From Diabrotica undecimpunctata (lineage: Eukaryota > Arthropoda > Insecta > Coleoptera > Chrysomelidae): a stretch of DNA of 64,000 nucleotides. The stretch is taken from contig NC_092813.1 in the NCBI RefSeq assembly GCF_040954645.1, forward strand, positions 17,028,136-17,092,135, given 5' to 3'. Of this stretch, positions 1-12,524 are shown piece by piece. Position numbers and translations under genes: made by a program. Within the stretch, counting starts at the first letter, position 1. The number at the start of each line of letters is the position of its first letter. Below the pieces are notes generated by a model that saw only the letters and a program-made list of their open reading frames with translations, was not told where the DNA came from and did not search any database.

Positions 1-933
1 TAACGAATAATATAATATGGTATTATCTATTTTAGCTACTGTTAAGTGACCTAAATCTCTTTGCCAGACAATTCTCCGGAACAAATTGGAATATTTGTTT
101 TACTTATGCAACACGAAAGAAAAGCTGTTGTACTTATCTCTTTGGTTAGGATTGTATGAAAATGGATAGAGAAGGAACCAATTTAGAGCTCGGTTCTATG
201 GAGCTGCTATTCCATACTTGTATATTTGATCATGTGTGGATTAGTATCTCCTTAGAAAGTAGTTCACATAATGCAAAAAAAAAATTATAATTTTCTCACT
301 TCCTTATAAATTGTGAGTATTATTTGTAAGCTATTTCAAACTTCCTATAGATATTTGTAGTATTGTCACCAATATAGTTAATACCCGATCTAAAACAGTA
401 TCTTTGAAGTAAATTTATGATTCTCTATTTACCACTTTGAGCTACCATTCGATTACCTATGTACGTTCTTCCATCAATCAATTCTTAAAATCAGTTTTTA
501 TAATGTGTTACTCTCTTTGTGGAAAATTTGAACTAATGCACAATTAGTTTCTTTTTCTTTAACCTAAACAATTGTATTAAGGATCCAAAATAGAACTTTT
601 GAAGTAAATACATGATTGGATGGTTATGGATTGTCAGTTGAACTGTCAAAGTTTAAATACGCATTTGAAAGTTTTCTGCGAATTTTTGTAATTTAAGTAC
701 AGTATATTTCACGAATTTGCGCTTATTTTGGATTAGAAATCAAAGCTTGGATAATTGTCATTCCAGGTTGGTTTTTTTTCGAAGTTTGATGGTGCATGGT
801 GGAAAAATACAAGTAAGGGCCTTACTAACATTTTCTTTGTGATCTTATTCCTTTACATATTTCCTAACCTTCTATATAGTCTAACCACATCTTAACGTTT
901 TGGTAGATTTAAACTTTGTTGACGTTTGCCATT
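1..933. other. AT-rich stretch without a recognisable gene
   Basis: No open frame here resembles a known protein and I see no RNA gene. The last part may be the 5' untranslated region of the retroelement ORF1 that begins at the ATG at 934, but that is only an inference from adjacency. Confidence 0.4.
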
Positions 934-1499
934 ATGGAGGAAGAAATTCCTCCCGACCGGCCACCAGATCCCGGCCCAAATATAAGTCAAAATCCGTCTC
1001 AAAATAATGCAATAGAGAAAGTAAACATTAAAGAAAAGAGTTTATATTCTGAATCAGATTTGGGGCCCTTTGAGGTCTTTGTTCAGGGTAAAAATAGTAA
1101 TGTGGGTAATTATCATATCCTAGGTATTGCTAAGACTATCTTTAATTTAAAACTGAAAGAGATTGCTAAATTTGATAGAAAGGGAAAAAATAGAGTGGGG
1201 GTAGTATTCAAGGACAGACAATCTGCCAATTCGTTTATCCTTAGGAAGGACTGGGAAGAATTATGTTATGAGGTTTTCATTCCCACTCATCTTATCTCTT
1301 GTAAAGGTATTGTCAGGGGAGTTTTTAAATCTTTGTCAGAAGAGGAAATTAAAATGTCAACTTCTACTAATCTACCCTTTTGTTGAGTTATCTCTGTTAA
1401 AAGAATGAATAGAAGGGTTATGCAAAATAATTCAGAAACCACTTTCATCCCTACAGGTACTATCTGTTTAACTTTTTCAGGAAGGAATATTCCCAAAGA
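934..1499 (+). pseudogene. ORF1 (gag-like) relic of an I-type non-LTR retrotransposon, cut by a stop and by the gap
   Basis: An ATG at 934 opens a frame beginning MEEEIPPDRPPDPGP that runs to an in-frame TGA at 1384-1386; the same frame then continues to the assembly gap. The stretch with DLGPFEVFVQGKNSNVGNYH and GKNRVGVVFKDRQSANSF parallels the ORF1 at 39592-41118 in this window (DTGPYHIYVENC, GRNRIRIKLTDYKNANYL), so it is a diverged relative of that RNA-binding ORF1. The zinc-knuckle part expected downstream would fall in or beyond the gap. In the intact relative ORF1 would package the element RNA. The premature TGA makes this copy non-functional. Family assignment rests on the internal comparison and the proline-rich N-terminus. 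Confidence 0.7.
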
Positions 1500-1599
1500 N
1501 NNNNNNNNNNNNNNNNNNNNNNNNNNNNNNNNNNNNNNNNNNNNNNNNNNNNNNNNNNNNNNNNNNNNNNNNNNNNNNNNNNNNNNNNNNNNNNNNNNN
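1500..1599. other. Assembly gap of exactly 100 N
   Basis: All 100 bases are N, the usual placeholder for a scaffold join of unknown length. Sequence on its two sides (a retroelement ORF1 and the X2 repeat) need not be truly adjacent. Confidence 0.98.
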
Positions 1600-2541
1600 C
1601 CGTGTATATTATTATCTGGGTAGCGCTTTATGTGGATTCCGACCAACACGTCGGATTAGTGGACTCTGTAATAGGTTAAAACACTTTTGGGATCCGTATA
1701 CATTTCTTTGCGTACCCAACTAAACTCCTCCGATGTTGCCAATAATTTGATTAGTCGTAGATTTTTAAATTTTACAGCAGGTACGTTTTGGAACTTCAAA
1801 TTTATTTAAATATCAATCAATTTAGTCATCGAGAAATTTCACAAATACGTACTTGGTTAATGTAGTTAAATATTTTAATAATTATAATTTATATTACTTG
1901 CTTTAATTATAGATAAACTGAAATTAGTGTCTATTATAAACTTTGAATAGGCAAGTGTCCATTTTTATGTACTAGAATTTTTTTTAATACATTGGCACTG
2001 AAATATTTATTATATTATAAATGTACTTTCCGATGTTTCGATTGCTATAGTGTATGACTTACAATATTTGTTTCATCAAGCAGTAAAATTTAAATTATAA
2101 TAATTTATAAATCAATCTTAAAATTATAATTTTTTACTGTCTAATTTAAATATTTCGATTTTTTAATGTAGGAAATTCAATATACTATTATACTTTAGAT
2201 ACACATAAACACATAGATATAATATTTCGGTGTCTTATGGTATAATTTTAGCCAACATATCTATTACAATTACATATAATATGTTCGCCCTTTTCGTTTT
2301 AAATACTTTGTCGCTTGTGCAAGCTATCATTGTTTTCAATGTTAAATCATTGTTTTTTGTATCTTGCGTTGTCAGGCATATAATTTTTAATTTAGAAGTA
2401 CATGTATGTATAATATTCTTTTTTCTGTCACTTGGTTTAAATATAGTACACTTACATTCTTCTTGCTTATTTATTTTTATTCGTAATACTTATAAAGTAT
2501 GTAATAACGTACCCGTTGTTGCAAAAATCAACAACGGGTAC
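1600..2541 (-). repeat. Repeat X2, copy A (inverted relative to 30021-31020)
   Basis: The reverse complement of this stretch matches 30021-31020 along its whole length with scattered differences, for example the part around 1610-1690 against 30860-30950. It is truncated at 1600 by the gap. Its other end is a perfect hairpin at 2509-2541, immediately followed by RT coding sequence. I recognise no protein in it; short open frames here are not conserved in the other copy. It could be a non-autonomous DNA element or the 5' part of a chimeric retroelement. Confidence 0.75.
2509..2541. repeat. Perfect 13-bp terminal hairpin of repeat X2
   Basis: GTACCCGTTGTTG at 2509-2521 pairs perfectly with 2529-2541 across a 7-base loop. 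The same hairpin with one mismatch lies at 30021-30053 and with two at 24191-24223. In all three places the base after the hairpin starts the same RT codons (motif ERYQV). Confidence 0.9.
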
Positions 2542-2676
2542 GAAAGATATCAGGTATTAGGGGTAGTATTTGTCAATCGAAATGCCGCTTACGACATATT
2601 AAATTAGAGAAAATTTCTCCAAAAATTCTATGACGTCCCCTTAGATAAAAACATCACTTGTTTTATTCACAATCTA
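2542..2676 (+). pseudogene. Reverse transcriptase fragment of the pol-like non-LTR family
   Basis: The plus strand reads ERYQVLGVVFVN then AAYDTLN before a stop. This is the RT palm segment that holds the first catalytic aspartate region in this family (consensus AAYDT followed by N/H). The same codons occur antisense at 23745-24190, 25111-27095 and 29391-30020. The fragment follows directly on the X2 hairpin and ends where an antisense RTE relic begins. It is too short to code for anything. Confidence 0.65.
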
Positions 2677-2975
2677 GATTGAATTGCTCTCTTCTGTTGA
2701 TTCGCTTGTATTTGTTTTTCATTTTGTTGATTTTAAGTAAAACATTTTTCGTGTTCTCTTCACTTTGTTGAAGATGTCGCAGACGGGAGAGAGTTTCTTA
2801 TGAGATCAATATCATTACCATATGCTAAAGGTGCTTGGTACTTTGGGCCATTAATGGATTGCATTTTAAATAGGCGATTTCTATTTTAGTAAGCTGTTCT
2901 TTAATTTTTTGAATATTTGAATTGAGAATCTGTATATTATTCGACTGTTTCATAACAGTGTTTCTTGTGTTATAG
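2677..2975 (-). pseudogene. RTE-type reverse transcriptase fragment
   Basis: The minus strand is homologous to the plus strand at 28515-28790, where the RT catalytic block (ANDIDLI followed by NKLKRA) and a KINKIKTNYKR motif are readable. Several stops and indels break the frame. It covers the palm-to-thumb part of the RT. A further copy of the same piece lies at 19690-19840. Confidence 0.55.
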
Positions 2976-3660
2976 AATATAGTGCTGTTTATATAGTGCT
3001 GTTTAATAATAATAAAGTTCAAGCAACAATTCATATATGCAATAACTTGGTACTGATATCTCTGCTCCCCCATACCAGGTAGCAGTCCCGAAAGCATTAA
3101 AACTGCTACACTCATGCTTCCTATTATCCAACGATTAGCCAGTCCAGGACTATACCCTTATTATGGTACTAATATTGCTGCTGTCCCTTATAAGTGAATA
3201 AAATATGCAAGGAAGGTTTTGGCAATTTAATAGGATTTTGTATGTTCGAATATTATTATTCCGAGAAAGTGAAAAATATCTATTTGTTATACGGATTTAA
3301 TCTATAGATGAAATATTAGAGTGCTATTAGCAGCAAATAATATGGCAGATAATATGCTGGAATTAGCAGTAGCATGTTCTAACAGTGGCCATACCTAGTC
3401 CACTTTTAGTACATGCTTTTAGAAAAGAGAAAGCCAACTTATCCAATTTAAAAGCAGACAAAATCAATTCCAAATATGGATCGTAAGCCAATCCCTTATG
3501 TAAAGACTCTAAAGTAATAATTAGTGAAACTGTAAGCCAACAGCATAAAGTGCTGGTACTAGATATACAAGTAAAATATGAAATAAAACCAAAATATCGA
3601 GGAGAGTCACAAAAACAATTAATTGACGTTAACAAGCGACAAAGTAGTTCAATTTAGAAC
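2976..3660 (-). repeat. Dispersed repeat shared with 19200-19520; remainder unassigned
   Basis: About 2990-3330 is the reverse complement of 19200-19520, including the part around 3060-3200. The order with the RTE fragment at 2677-2975 is the same in both places, so the two loci share one ancestral composite. The 19.2 kb copy has an extra ~180 bp between the blocks. From 3360 to 3660 I see nothing recognisable on either strand. Confidence 0.55.
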
Positions 3661-3689
3661 AGAAATAAAAAAATAATGTGTTGGAATAT

Positions 3690-4880
3690 GGAAAAAGGTC
3701 ATAATGAAATTTGGAGAAATGTGTCAAAAATTATTAAAGAGGGTGTAACTAAAATACTTGAAAAAATCTCAGAAAATTGACTTAAAAAATGGTAAATATA
3801 GATAGTCAGACGATGTTTAAGACAATATAAAAGACAAGAGAAGATTATATAAGGAGGGACAAAAAAAATATCAGAATAAGATTATCAAAAGTATCAAATA
3901 GATAAAGAGGAAGCAAATGTGCGGTAGCACAATCTAAGGTAGCAGCGCATGAAAAGCTGTACAATGAACTGAGTACTAAGAAAAAAACATATACAAAATT
4001 GTTAAAAGTGGAGCAAAGAAAACCAAAGATTTTAATCAGATTAAATGTATACGAGATAAATACATTAAACTATTTATGCAAGGAAAGGATCTAAAAAATA
4101 GCTACAAGGAGTTCTTTAACGACCAATTAAACTAAGAGTTTGAGAAAGCATCTATAGAGGCAACAGAGACAGTAATAGCAATGGTGCCGAAAATGACGAC
4201 CGCGGAAGTAATTCAAGAGCTACATAAGATGAAAAAAGAAAAGGCATAGGTCCTGATGGCATCCCTGGATATATATGATCAGCATTAGGAAAATCAGGAA
4301 CAAGTTGGCTAACAGGACTATTTAATAGAATCTTGAAAGTAAGGCGAATACCGGATGAATGGAGAAGTAGCATTTTAGTACCTGTATACAAAAACAAAGT
4401 AGATGTTAAACTCTGTACAAACTATAGAGCCCTAAAACTACTCTGTCACACCATGAAACTGTGGGAGAGAATAATTGATAGTAGGATAGAGGAAGAAACA
4501 GAAATATTAGGAAATCAGTTTAAATTCATGCAAGGCATATCAACAACGGATGCAATTTTTATCATAAGGCAAGTAATGGAAAACTAATGTTAGAACAAGT
4601 GAGGGTAAGACTGATAAATTTCATTTGAGAATAGTATTGCATCAGGGGTCAGTGCTAATCCCTTATCTCTTCTAATTAGTGTTGGAAAAATTAACGAAAA
4701 CATGTTAAGGAGATATCCCTTGGTGCCTTATGTATGCTAACGATGTGGTGTTAGTAAGAGATAAGGAGAGATAATTGAATTAATGATTGAGACAATGGAG
4801 ATGGGCGCTTGAGCAAAAAGGTCTAAAAATAAGGTAAACAAAAACAGAGTATCTAAAGTGTGCATTTAAAAATCAACATT
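3690..4880 (+). pseudogene. RTE-type non-LTR retrotransposon relic (linker and RT)
   Basis: Read across frames, the plus strand carries the standard order of an RTE RT. At 4198-4260 there is TTAEVIQELHKMKKEKA, then GPDGIPGY; at 4333-4587 an open frame includes VRRIPDEWRSSILVPVYKN, CTNYRALKLL and LGNQFKFMQGISTTDAI (the fingers and palm blocks); about 4620-4760 holds HQGSV and then a degraded A-D-D catalytic block. Many stops and frameshifts separate these. The upstream part from 3690 resembles the charged linker between endonuclease and RT. The element would reverse-transcribe its RNA at a nicked target; this copy is dead. Confidence 0.8.
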
Positions 4881-5463
4881 AGATATTGATATTTGATACC
4901 CTATACTATTTAATCAACGGAAATACTAAGATCACACGGGGAGAATAATATGGGTTATTTCTGGTTTCGTCAAAATTTACGCTGAAATTACTAACAAGAG
5001 AGTGCTCTCACTTCCACATGTTGAAATTGATATATAGTACCAACAGATGCTAGTCATATACCATCAGCACTAATAAAATGGAAACTATCAAATTAATGTC
5101 AATTTCATTTAATCAAACGTACTAACCTTAAAAATGATCATTTAAGATAACACACCTCAAAAATATTGACAATAAATTAAAAATAGCTTAAGCGTTATAA
5201 AAGTAACAGAGCAGCAAAGCTCACAGCATGAGAATAGTGCCTCGTACTTTTATAAAGAAATTTGTTGACAGACAAATATTTATTTTTTTATATACTAGGT
5301 TCTAAGAAAAGTGTACTCAAAACGAATAAATATTATCTAACAAGTGTTTTATTCCAGTTTCATATGAAAGCACCAGATCTTAGATATTATAAATTTCGTC
5401 ATAGGTGCAAATTATAAATGAAAACCAAATGATAGAGCATATAGTGAAATATAAATATCTTAG
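4881..5463. other. No recognisable feature
   Basis: AT-rich sequence between the RTE relic and the left end of the piggyBac element. I find no coding similarity, RNA gene or clear repeat here. Confidence 0.4.
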
Positions 5464-5650
5464 CCCTCTATTGATCGACTTTTTTGTAAACTTGTTTGTT
5501 TATAAAATGTTTTAATTTGTATATGTGCTCAAATATCCATTTACAACAACTAGTAATTTTTTTAGATTTTTTAAATTTCGTTTGGGGAGAGTTTTGGGAG
5601 TGTTTAGCAAAAACTAACGAATTAAGTTATATACTTATTTATTATGTCAT

Positions 5651-7459
5651 TCAAAAAAACAAATATTTGTAGTTAGTTGTAAAACATAAAGCAACTTTAC
5701 ATTTATCGCACATTACTTTAGAAGTATTACAGCATCCTGGTTTTTTGCATCTTTCCTTTTTTTCAGAAATTACTGGCCAGTGGAAGATTTGGTCAAGCCT
5801 AACTTCCTTTGGTAGTACAATAGCAGTAGATCCTCTCCTCTGTTTTTTTACAATTTCGTTCTCAATTTCACTGAGCCTGGGACGTCCTTTGTTTTTGATC
5901 TGATCATTGCTTGCTAACAGTACGCTACATAAGTGGGACTTATGTAGCGTACTGGTTTTTCTTTTTAATTTCAAAGTAATCGCAATCACGACGATGCAAC
6001 AACTAGCTGTTAACAACAGCTAAATCCAGAAGGTGAAAAAATATTTTTAGATACCACTTTTTAGATCTTATGTCTGTTCGGTAAAGAGCAATTAGTGAAT
6101 CCATAAGATCGACACCTCCAATAAATTTATTATAAAATTGTACTGAATTTGGACAGCATACAATAATTCTTGATTTTTGTTTCTTATCCCACCTCTTGAC
6201 TAACGAAGTAGGCTTAGAACCAACAAATGTACTAAGCAAATGAACCGGTTTATTATCGTACCACTTTAATGCTGTTTGTCTTATGCCATCTACTGTAGCG
6301 TGCTTTTCTTCTACAGTACCTCTGCCCTGTTTCTTCATATTCTTGTCATCAGAAAAATGGCAATAAGGCAATCTGTTTGGAAGAACAGTTCCCAAACATT
6401 GCAGTCCACGTTTTTCCATTTCAATCTGCAACTGAATGCCATTGAACCAGTTGTCAAAATATACTTTATAGTATTTGTTTGGTTTGATTATCTCACACAA
6501 TCTTATTACTACATTACCGCTGGTGTCTACATTAGGTAAATGAAGGGGATCTTTAACAGTTCCTGTATATAATTCCCAGTTATAAACAATACCATTGCTA
6601 TCACACAAAACAAATGCCTTGTATCCCCATTTTTTGGGTTTGTTCTTCATATATTGTTTTAAAGAATGTGCCTCTTTGAATGGTATCATTTGTTCATCAA
6701 TACACAATTTTTCACTCATTGGAATACTTTGAAAATTTTAAAATGGACCGTTGATGAATGGTCTAATTTTGTATAACTTATCATTATTGTTGACCATATT
6801 TTCGTTATTATTGAAATGCGTTTTAGTTTTTATTTCTTCCCAGCGATTCCTAGATATAGTATCGACTATTTGAGCAATACGTGTTTCCTTCTGCCAAAAT
6901 GATCTTGTCCTTGGCAAGCCATATATAGACATCAGTAGAACAGATCCAATAAATTGGTTTAATTCTGCTAGTGTCATATTCAATGGTTTATTTATATTCT
7001 TTTGCGGTGCATACAAATTACTTTGTTCTACTATGTTTTCCAGCATATTGGTAGATATCATCTTCTTAAAATAATGTAGAGGGGATTCCGGTTCTAATAA
7101 TTTGCATGTTGGTAAATTACCTTTCCATTCTGGAATTGGAAATACTGTTCGAGAACCACTCTTCCACTGAATGTTTTTTACGATCATTTTTGACCTTTTG
7201 AGCACATTTTGTTCAGTGTGTTTTTCAGTTTTATCGGTATCGCCCTCATCTTCATCTTAGTCTAAATCTAAATTGGTATCCTGGTCTAAATTTGCTTCGT
7301 ACAAATCATCTTCATTTTCCATTTTATTTGATTCTGGATCGATTAATATCTGGGTACCTGAAAAATTTTTTATTACTTTCTTATTATCACTATCAAAGTC
7401 AGAGTCTTTGGATTCCTCGGATATTTACTGCTTTTCCCGTAGAACGTTTTTGTATCCAT
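5651..7459 (-). pseudogene. piggyBac transposase, decayed
   Basis: The ATG at 7459 starts MDTKTF; a frameshift near 7430 leads into an acidic N-terminus (EESKDSDFDSDN), then a TAA near 7258. The DDE_Tnp_1_7 domain follows: 7205-6738 includes NQFIGSVLLMSIYGLPR; an in-frame TAA at 6738-6740 is followed without shift by FQSIP and CIDEQMIPFK (first catalytic D), VYFDNWF near 6455 (second D) and GGVDLMD near 6110 (third region). At 6003-6005 a TAG replaces the tryptophan expected after VVNS. A hairpin insertion at 5918-5954 shifts the frame. The C-terminal cysteine finger (CKKPGC then CDKCKVALC) is kept. All catalytic aspartates survive, but three stops and two frameshifts make it a pseudogene of about 600 codons. 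Confidence 0.9.
5918..5954. repeat. Perfect 17-bp snapback hairpin inside the transposase gene
   Basis: CAGTACGCTACATAAGT at 5918-5934 is followed by GGG and its exact reverse complement at 5938-5954. It lies in the region where the transposase reading frame shifts, so one arm looks like a templated inverted duplication. Confidence 0.9.
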
Positions 7460-7866
7460 CTTAAAGAAATAATTTAAAATAATATGGTAAAGTGTGGATT
7501 CAAAGCAACATACCTGTTTTTTATCACAGTACTGAAACAACACAATAAAATAAACAAATGTCAACGGTAATCAATATCTAAATGCTGATATAATGCCTCT
7601 GTATGTATTTTTATATAAATTGTACACAATTTATAACAATAAATCACGATCGAAAATACAAACTAATAAGGCAGTCATGTCCATTTGACATACTGTTAAA
7701 CATTTCCATATAGGTTTCGTCATAGGTTCATAGAGTGTATTAAAATGTATAACCAAATATTGCCTGAAATTAACAGAGGGCATACTAGAGTCGGAAATTG
7801 TTTTAAAAAAGTTTTCTGCATCAAAAACTCCTTTGTTACTTTGAGTACACACGGGGCTATAGAGGG

Positions 7867-8148
7867 TTAAAATAGCTGTATCGAGCGAGGATAAGGTTAT
7901 TGATGAGGAAAAAAAGACCTATCGCTAAGGAAGTGAGAAAGTAATAGGCAAACGCAAAGAGCACTTTAATTATATTAAATGAAATATGCATTACAATCTA
8001 TCATGACACATATATCTTGATACACATAAAACAAGACAATTAATAAACACGTTAAGAGAATCTTAAGAAATAATAACCAAAATTTAATTTTTAATACACA
8101 AAAGAAATAATGATATACAGAAGATACACAAATTAAAAAAACGTTATC
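7867..8148. repeat. piggyBac right flank with a short dispersed repeat
   Basis: About 7870-7960 matches the reverse complement of 18600-18735, including the part with GTATCGAGCGAG. The rest up to 8148 shows nothing recognisable. Confidence 0.45.
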
Positions 8149-9080
8149 CCCTTATTGTACGCAAGAGAGATACCTCTAGGAAAAATCAAAACGATCGAAA
8201 GTATATACCAAAACAACACAATAAAAGTAAAAGTAGAAGAAGAACTAACCGACCCTATTGAAGGTGACAATGGAATAAGACAGGAATATTACCTGAGTCC
8301 TCTATTATTCAACCTGATTATGAATGAAATAATAAAAAATAAGAACTAAAAAAGGATACCAAATGGAAGAAAAACAAATTAAAATAATCTGCTGTGCAGA
8401 CGACGCAATACTACTCTTTTAAAGTGAAAATGATTTACAACGTATGCTGTACCAATTTCATATAACCGCCAGAAAATTTAATATGTTAATTTGCCCAAAA
8501 GAGACAAAATGCATGGTTACAACAGCAAATTTACTAAGATGTTAATTGGAGCTGGAAGGTCATATAATAGAACAAGTGTTAGAGCTTAAATATCTAGGCA
8601 TCACATTATCTAGTTACGGAAAGCTCGAAACTAAAGTGAAAGACCCAGTGAATAGAGCAAACAGAGCCACAGGCTACATAAATGAAACATTATGAAGAAA
8701 TAAAAATATCGAAACAGAAACGAAAGGCAGAATTTACAAAACAGTCATCAGACCAATAATGACATACGCGGCAGAAACAAGATCTGACACAGAGAGGACA
8801 AAAAGGATATGAAACAGCAGAGATGAAAACACTTAGAAAAATTGATGGTAAGACACTATGGGACAGAGCTAGAAGTACAGATATACGACGTAGATGCAAG
8901 GTGAAGAACATCAAAAACTGGTTAAGAAATAGAAGAGTAGAATTAAACGATCATATAAGCCGAATGACAACAAATAAAACAATAAAGACGGCAAGAGACG
9001 GTTAACCCATAGGAAGACGATCAGTAGGACGACCACGAAAACGATGGAAAGGCAACTTACTGAAGGCACATTGAAAAACA
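8149..9080 (+). pseudogene. RTE-like non-LTR reverse transcriptase, 3' half
   Basis: An open stretch from about 8155 includes GIRQEYYLSPLLFNLIMNEI, the RT block where GIRQG is usual. After a stop, the other frame gives CADDAILL (catalytic A-D-D), then KTKCM-like and a YLGITLSS block. Near 8730-8790 TVIRPIMTYAAETR is readable. The open frame at 8823-9005 ends in the basic tail typical of such elements, and the next codons give PIGRRSVGRPRKRW near 9005-9050. The piece is 5'-truncated and carries several stops and frameshifts. It ends in a GAAGAAGAAG stretch near 9110, a 3' signature shared by other RTE relics here. Confidence 0.8.
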
Positions 9081-9339
9081 GACAGGTATGTCTATATGAA
9101 AAGAAAAAGTAGAAGAAGAAGAAGATACACAGGATAACCATTAAAATAGTTGCAAGAAAGATAAAATAAATCAGTCATATTAATGTAGAATAGCAGAGGA
9201 CAGAGTATTTGTCATAGCTTTGGACAAGCACCCGATTGAAAAAAGAACACAGGTCGTTCAAAAAAGACGGAACTCTAGAAAGAAAATAGCATAGATTTAA
9301 AAAAATAAAAGCATAAACATGTCTTTTTCTACTTTTTTA
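9081..9339. other. Unassigned spacer
   Basis: After the GAA-rich tail of the RTE relic there is no recognisable coding or repeat signal before the pol-like element begins near 9340. Confidence 0.35.
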
Positions 9340-10944
9340 ATATTGAAGATACGTAAATAGTACATTGAATTAAAATGTAACCTTTGATATCTGTGATAAA
9401 CCCATCACCTGAACAGTGGCGCCGATATATGTAGTTAAGATTGTTTACACTTATTTTACCTGTTTATTTTTTTATTATCTATATATGAGTTGTGACAGAT
9501 ATCACAAACTTATTTATTTTCCACAAAGAGGTTCTTTAGAACCTAAAATTATTACTATACAAATCTGATTCGACATATCTTCAAAAAGTAATACACGGCA
9601 TGTAAAATTTAAATTTTTAATAAAAAGTAAAAGATTACGCATTACTTATGGGGTTTAAAAAACTAGCCTTTAGGAAGATTGAAGTACTAATAAGACCACC
9701 GCAATCGGGCATACCCCGGGTAATGATTAATTAATTAATCGGCTAATTCTTCAGTCACCCCTTTAATATGATTTTGTCAAATTGGTCCTTTTTAGGACCA
9801 ACTATTCTAATAACATATGTCTATAACTGTTAAGGGTATATCTAAAAATCAAGAAACTTTACTTTATTTAAACTTATCAGACATATGAGCTAAACACGTT
9901 TCTGGCTAATTTCTAGTACAGGAAACACATATAGGGCCTAACCTAGGGTATTTGGTATATAGCTGATCGCTGAAAACCACATTATAGATATAGACATACT
10001 ATTTCTATCGGAAAAAAAGCAAAGAATAACTCAAAGTAAGAAAGAACAAAACCAGTCAGCTAAGAGAACCTTTTAATGATTTTGAGCTTGGATCCACCAT
10101 CTACATATTTAATGAAAAATAATACAAATACCGACATTGAGGATCTGAGCACAAAGCTTATTACGAAATCTGGACCAGAAACACTACAATGGCTTATCCA
10201 GATAATGAACAACTGTATTCAAATTAGGAGATACCCAAAGTCTAGAGACAAGCCAAAGTTGTTACCTTGCTTAAACCTGGCAAAAACTCCAACGACCACA
10301 AAAACTATCAGCCGAAATTTTTAGTTTGTCAGCTATTCAAAGTAATGTACATCACGCCGCTTACGACACCTTAACTTACAGAATATTTTTTCAAAAACTA
10401 TATGATATTCCCTTGGATAACAAACTCACTTATATTGTCTGCTTATGCCTACACAAGAGAATATTTTTTATATCACTCAATGGTAAGAATAGCAGATGAA
10501 GAACGGTCTCGCTTGGGGTAGCATAAAGGCACCTACACTGTATAACATTTACACAAACGAACGATCCATACCGGTAGATACTAGGACTTCTATTATATAG
10601 ACGATACACCTATTATTGCACAATAAAAATAAACTATGAATCAATTTTCAGCCAAAACCCCTGAAAAGCTCGTGTGTGCTCCTTCAATTTCCCTAACATA
10701 GACGCTTTCACAAAACTGAACATCCAATAATGTCATGATTGTTGAACGTAGACTCCCTATAAATTCCTTGAAAATAGTTTGTATCGCACGGGGTCAGTCA
10801 CAGATTATTGTTTAAAACTAAAAGGTAAATTGAGGACCAGAAATAATATTGTTCGCAAGCTTGTCAGCTAAAAATGAGGTGCACATCCTTCCACCCTTAA
10901 AACATAGACGCTTGCACTATATGCATCTACCGCGGAATATACCT
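9340..10944 (+). pseudogene. Pol-like non-LTR retrotransposon, copy A (endonuclease and RT relics)
   Basis: The start matches, in inverted orientation, the outer ends of copies B and D (9340-9530 against 18180-18375 and 26925-27095). Near 9830-9960 the frame gives LLYLNLSDI then FLVQETHIGPN, the apurinic-type endonuclease block with QETH. Near 10076-10324 the RT start is readable (PKLLPCLNLAKTP, consensus LLKPGK), then AAYDT near 10350 and an IDDTPIIAQ block (Y-A-D-D equivalent) near 10590. A large internal part is missing and stops are frequent. The RT part ends near 10944 where repeat X1 starts. It resembles jockey/CR1-like 'pol' proteins; the exact clade is uncertain. Confidence 0.75.
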
Positions 10945-11955
<1,011 letters not shown>

Positions 11956-12524
11956 TTCGGCAAATATGCATATTGCATATTTTGCATATTGTGCATATTT
12001 TATGCAAATATTTCATATTTTGGCATATTTGTATAAAAGTTTGCATAAAGTGCATAAAGGTTCAGATTTTTATACTGTATTTGAAAATTTTTAAACATAC
12101 CAATTTATTTCAATTCTTGTATAAAATTTTGTAGTCATTTTAATCAAGAAATGATCTAAGTACGTAATCTCTACAGGTACAAAACATTTACAATTTCAAG
12201 GAAGATCAATTTAAGTAGCCCTCAACATTCTTAGAAAGTCTCGGTCACTGAGGCATTCAGTTATTGGATAATCGCTAAGGGTTCGCTCATTTGCATTTTA
12301 TCATCTAATCCCCAAATCTATCTACAATTTATTGTATCTTAACAGCAGGTAAACGGCTAATAGTTTTGTTCCTAATTTAGGGATTTTCCAAAATCTCCCA
12401 GTTTATTGAATTAGGTACCTAAACATTTCTAATTTGATGCTCAGATTTTTAAATCATTTTTGTTTTGATATTCAAAGCGTAAACACTCGTTGTGCGTAAC
12501 AAAAAGGAAGATTGTGATTTTATA

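Larger units (their letters stand above)
5464..7866 (-). mobile_element. piggyBac-family DNA transposon, nearly full length (2.4 kb)
   Basis: The element is bounded by CCCTCTAT at 5464-5471 and its inverted match at 7859-7866. It is flanked by TTAG (5460-5463) on the left and TTAA (7867-7870) on the right, consistent with a TTAA target duplication of which the left copy has mutated. The ~2.4 kb length and single transposase gene on the minus strand are typical of the superfamily. Beyond the eight shared bases the ends diverge. A 73-codon open frame at 7631-7852 (minus) sits in the 5' region between the terminus and the transposase start; I do not recognise it. Confidence 0.85.

Noticed and set aside
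2230..2607. 125-aa plus-strand frame
   Set aside because: Lies in repeat X2; the inverted copy at 30021-31020 does not preserve it, and the composition is that of AT-rich non-coding DNA.
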